Source of the DNA: Tigriopus japonicus
Lineage: Eukaryota; Arthropoda; Copepoda; Harpacticoida; Harpacticidae
DNA: 64,000 bases
Assembly: GCA_010645155.1 (NCBI GenBank)
Contig: JAAGOF010000188.1
Span: 276,390-340,389, forward strand
Direction of reading: 5' to 3'
How positions within the stretch are numbered: the first letter of the stretch is position 1; each line of letters begins with the position of its first letter. The position numbers and the translations under genes are program-made. Positions 61,310 through 64,000 of the stretch are shown here, piece after piece. The notes under the pieces are model-generated. The model worked only from the letters and a program-made list of their open reading frames with translations. It ran no database searches and was not told the DNA's origin.

Positions 61310-63145
61310 TCAAATGTAAAACAGATCCTTAGTCACTCCATCCTCGTGATAAACGAGACCATTTGTCAAAATCGACGCCCAGATGCCGAAAGTACCTCGA
61401 GTTGTAACGGAATGATTACATTGGGCCAAAAGGGTCATGTCAAAGGCAATGTCATCCTTATCCTCAGTTTTCGCAGTTCCAACAAAAAAGAGATCTCGCT
61501 TTGGATTCATCAGGTTCTGGCGACCCCATTTCATATCATCCGACACATACAAGAAGACCACTGCCTCACCAAAACGCTCTCTGCAAAACAATGAAGAGAC
61601 CTAGTTTTCAACTCTGACAATAAGTATGCTCAGCCTCAAATTTTGGAGTATGATGGTTCAAGTGGTAAACCATTGATCACCAATGTCCCTTTAAAATGAA
61701 TCACTAAAGCGAATTTCCCAAAAAGTTACCTGAAATAGTCCATGGCTTCCACAAAATATTCTTCCTCTAAAGGCACAAGGCCATGTTTTTTCCAAGCATA
61801 TTGACTTAAATCTGTCCTTCGATTATGGATACCAATCCAAGTTAGTGGAGTCTCTGCGTTAATGGTTGGATGTTTTTCCCTAAATTTGGTGTCAATTTTG
61901 TTCATCTTGGAGTGAACCTTTTCCAAGATTTCAGGACGAAATTGCAAGACTCTCCTCATGGAGTTGGTCAATCTCCTTAGATAGTCTTGATATGTTGCGG
62001 TTTTTTCATTCAACCTAAAATTCATGGGATCAAGTCAAAGCAAGATGAGGGAAAAGTGAACAATGATTAGAAACGAGTACACTTTAAAACAACGATAGAT
62101 ATTTAGCTGATATCCTTGCGAACCAAAAATTGCAATTCTGTAAAGATTTTATATTGAGTCCACATCTTTTTTGAAGTTCTTAATCGTTACTGGATAGCCA
62201 TAACGTTTAATGTTAATGTTTAGTTTATTTTGTCCGATTTCGGAGCTCATGAACATGATGTTAAAAAATCGTTTAAGCATTTGTACAAATGTCATTGATG
62301 ATGGACCGAAACGCTTTTGGCGTACAAAATTTCGATCGCTGTTATGTCTACCGAAATCGAGAATTGACATGTGTAATTAAAATGAAGTTTTTGTTTCGGA
62401 GGAAAAGCTTTTGAAACACAATCATTTCAGAATTCAGAAAACATGGGATCTGCATAAAAAGGGAGTTTTTTCTGTCCAAAAACTTCAAACATATTTATTT
62501 CCGAATTTAGAAATCATGGTATCTGCCTTCTTCTATATCATGAATACGCATAAAAAATTAAAAAGTTAACTACTTTCGGTTTCGGTTAAACTCTACGATT
62601 TCGGCTGAAACTTGGGTTTCGGTTTATCTTTGATCGTGACAAAATCTAACAAACAACTTTTCTCGATTGATGACATTTCAATTTCTTAAGATACGCTATG
62701 GATGTAGAACTCACTTGTTCATTAAAGATAGAATATGACCTTTGCGATATGATTCATCCTTCACGAGAAGTTGTAGATTGAAGTCAAGGTTTTGAAATGG
62801 GATATCATCACTGTTGCAAAATTCATCTTGCAAAACGGGCAAAATTTGAAGAGTTGCTTCTGAGAACACTGGGCTCATGAGATGCTTTGTTTCGTTCAAC
62901 ATGAACACATCTACTCCAAGATCTTCTCTTAACTGATACAAATGAGCAAAGGCCGTTATGTGGTTGCCTAAACGACCTAAAGGTTTGATCACAAAAATAG
63001 ACCTTGATGACTTATTGAAATTAATTGGTACAAATGTTCGACAACATTTTGCTTCCGATTTATCACAATAATCTTGTTCAGTCAACGTAGAACTTATGAA
63101 GAATGATACAAGTAGAAATGTAAGTTTGTGTTTTGAACGCTTCAT
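61310..63145 (-). CDS. GT11-type alpha-1,2-fucosyltransferase-like protein, copy B
   Basis: Exons are 63145-62715, 62014-61730 and 61580-61310, giving 328 residues. The second and third exons are exactly the same length as in copy A (285 and 271 bp), and exon 1 differs by 9 bp, partly because copy A's donor lies further downstream. The hydrophobic N-terminus is LTFLLVSFFISS. GRLGNHITAFAHLYQL, HNRRTD, FLYVSDDMKWGRQNL and RGTFGIWASILTNG are conserved. Intron 1 is 700 bp here against 61 bp in copy A. This is a recent tandem duplicate whose catalytic motifs are all intact in both copies. Confidence 0.82.
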
Positions 63146-63791
63146 TTTGGAACCATGAAATATGCTGAGTAAGAAAACTAATATTAAATGCCTCAATTGA
63201 TACAAGTGAAGGAAAAATGTGTTTATCTATTCTGTTTTCTCAAAACGAGTTGGGTATTTTTGCTCTAAATTGTCAGGTCCTTTACATATTTTAAATATCG
63301 TTCTTTTGGCAAGAAATTTACTTCATAATCTATCATTTTGAAAGAAAAGGTTGGGTGAATACCCTTTTTGTATCAGCACGCAACTTTATAGTTCTCAAAT
63401 TAGAAATCTTATATGGCAGCTGGGTAGGTTCATCTTGGAACGAGAGCAAAAGAAAGTTGTTCCATTTGGTCAAGTAACGCCATTCCATTTCTTATCCAGA
63501 TCTTGCAAGCCTTTACTATTTTCGCCTCAAAAGCTTCATGAGAAGAGTTCCATAAATTTGGCTTCATGTCCGGCTCTTCAACTATTGATTCCGTTTTGGA
63601 GGCTTGGTCGGTATCTACTAAATTTGTAGGCAAGTCTTTGAAAGAATCCGTAATTTGGTTGACTGGACAGGATCAGCTGGTAAGTTTGACTTTGGAAAAG
63701 GTCGACCTTGACGCAATATTTTTTTGATGATGAAATTGATGTTTTCTGGATCGGCAGTTTCTTAAAGAACGTCAAACAAAGCAGACCAAAA

Positions 63792-63990
63792 ATGCCTTGT
63801 AAATATTTCCAGTCTCACCATAATCAATCAACCCAGACTCAGTGGGCGGGTTCTGGAGGCTCCAATTGCTCAGTGGCCAAGACATCCACCATGTTATCCG
63901 GACAGGTTGTTAGGTCTGGATCCACATTTGTCCGAATTGCCGGATTATCAGGAGCTGCAGCCGTAGCTTTGGGAGCTTATGGCGCTCATA
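63792..63990 (+). CDS. TMEM256: TMEM256-like protein, first exon (runs off window)
   Basis: A 66-codon exon from ATG 63792 ends in a GTAAGA donor at 63991. The C-terminal part of the exon, RIAGLSGAAAVALGAYGAH, matches the start of TMEM256 (UPF0382/DUF423), a small multi-pass membrane protein of poorly known function found in mitochondria-enriched fractions. The 33 residues before an internal Met are unlike other members, so translation may start at that Met (MLSGQVV). The gene is divergent from fucosyltransferase copy B, and its remaining exons lie beyond the right edge. Confidence 0.8.
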
Positions 63991-64000
63991 GTAAGATATT

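Overview
The window is animal nuclear DNA. Genes have short GT-AG introns, there are no operons or ribosome-binding sites, and long AT-rich non-coding stretches carry DNA-transposon relics. The proteins are metazoan housekeeping families, and the Tim8-type protein looks most like arthropod Tim8. I infer an arthropod, possibly a small crustacean such as a copepod; the species cannot be fixed from sequence alone.

Layout. Positions 1-34,300 are gene-poor. They hold a hAT-type MITE (1989-2478), a TA-flanked foldback MITE (8779-9061), a secreted low-complexity repeat-protein gene (14857-16850) and the 3' exons of an unidentified single-pass membrane protein on the minus strand (27627-29640). From 34,392 the window becomes gene-rich: centrin (+), a Tim8-type small TIM chaperone (-) and TTLL12 (+). 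TTLL12 spans 36028-55818 in eight exons. Its intron 1 (14.8 kb) contains an L-asparaginase with ankyrin repeats (-) and an intronless seipin (+), plus a piggyBac-like element and two foldback elements. Its intron 3 contains a cytochrome-b561-like membrane protein (-). After TTLL12 come a GC-rich, hairpin-dense segment (56683-56886), dihydropteridine reductase (-), two tandem GT11-type fucosyltransferase genes (-) and, running off the right edge, the first exon of TMEM256 (+).

Most unusual locus. The gene at 14857-16850 has one signal-peptide exon that can join, in the same phase, to either of two homologous terminal exons. Each terminal exon starts with a similar hydrophobic segment, has a single Cys, carries Met/Lys/Asp/Pro repeats, ends in a shared IQNAxTxxNL-type tail and has its own stop codon and AATAAA. 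It looks like a duplicated-exon system that makes two C-terminal versions of a secreted repeat protein.

The genes do not form one pathway. The notable organisation is positional: a head-to-head TIM8/TTLL12 promoter region, a convergent centrin/TIM8 pair, three genes nested in TTLL12 introns, and a tandem fucosyltransferase duplication. Exon boundaries were derived by hand from splice consensus, phase continuity and family alignment from memory; no database search was run.
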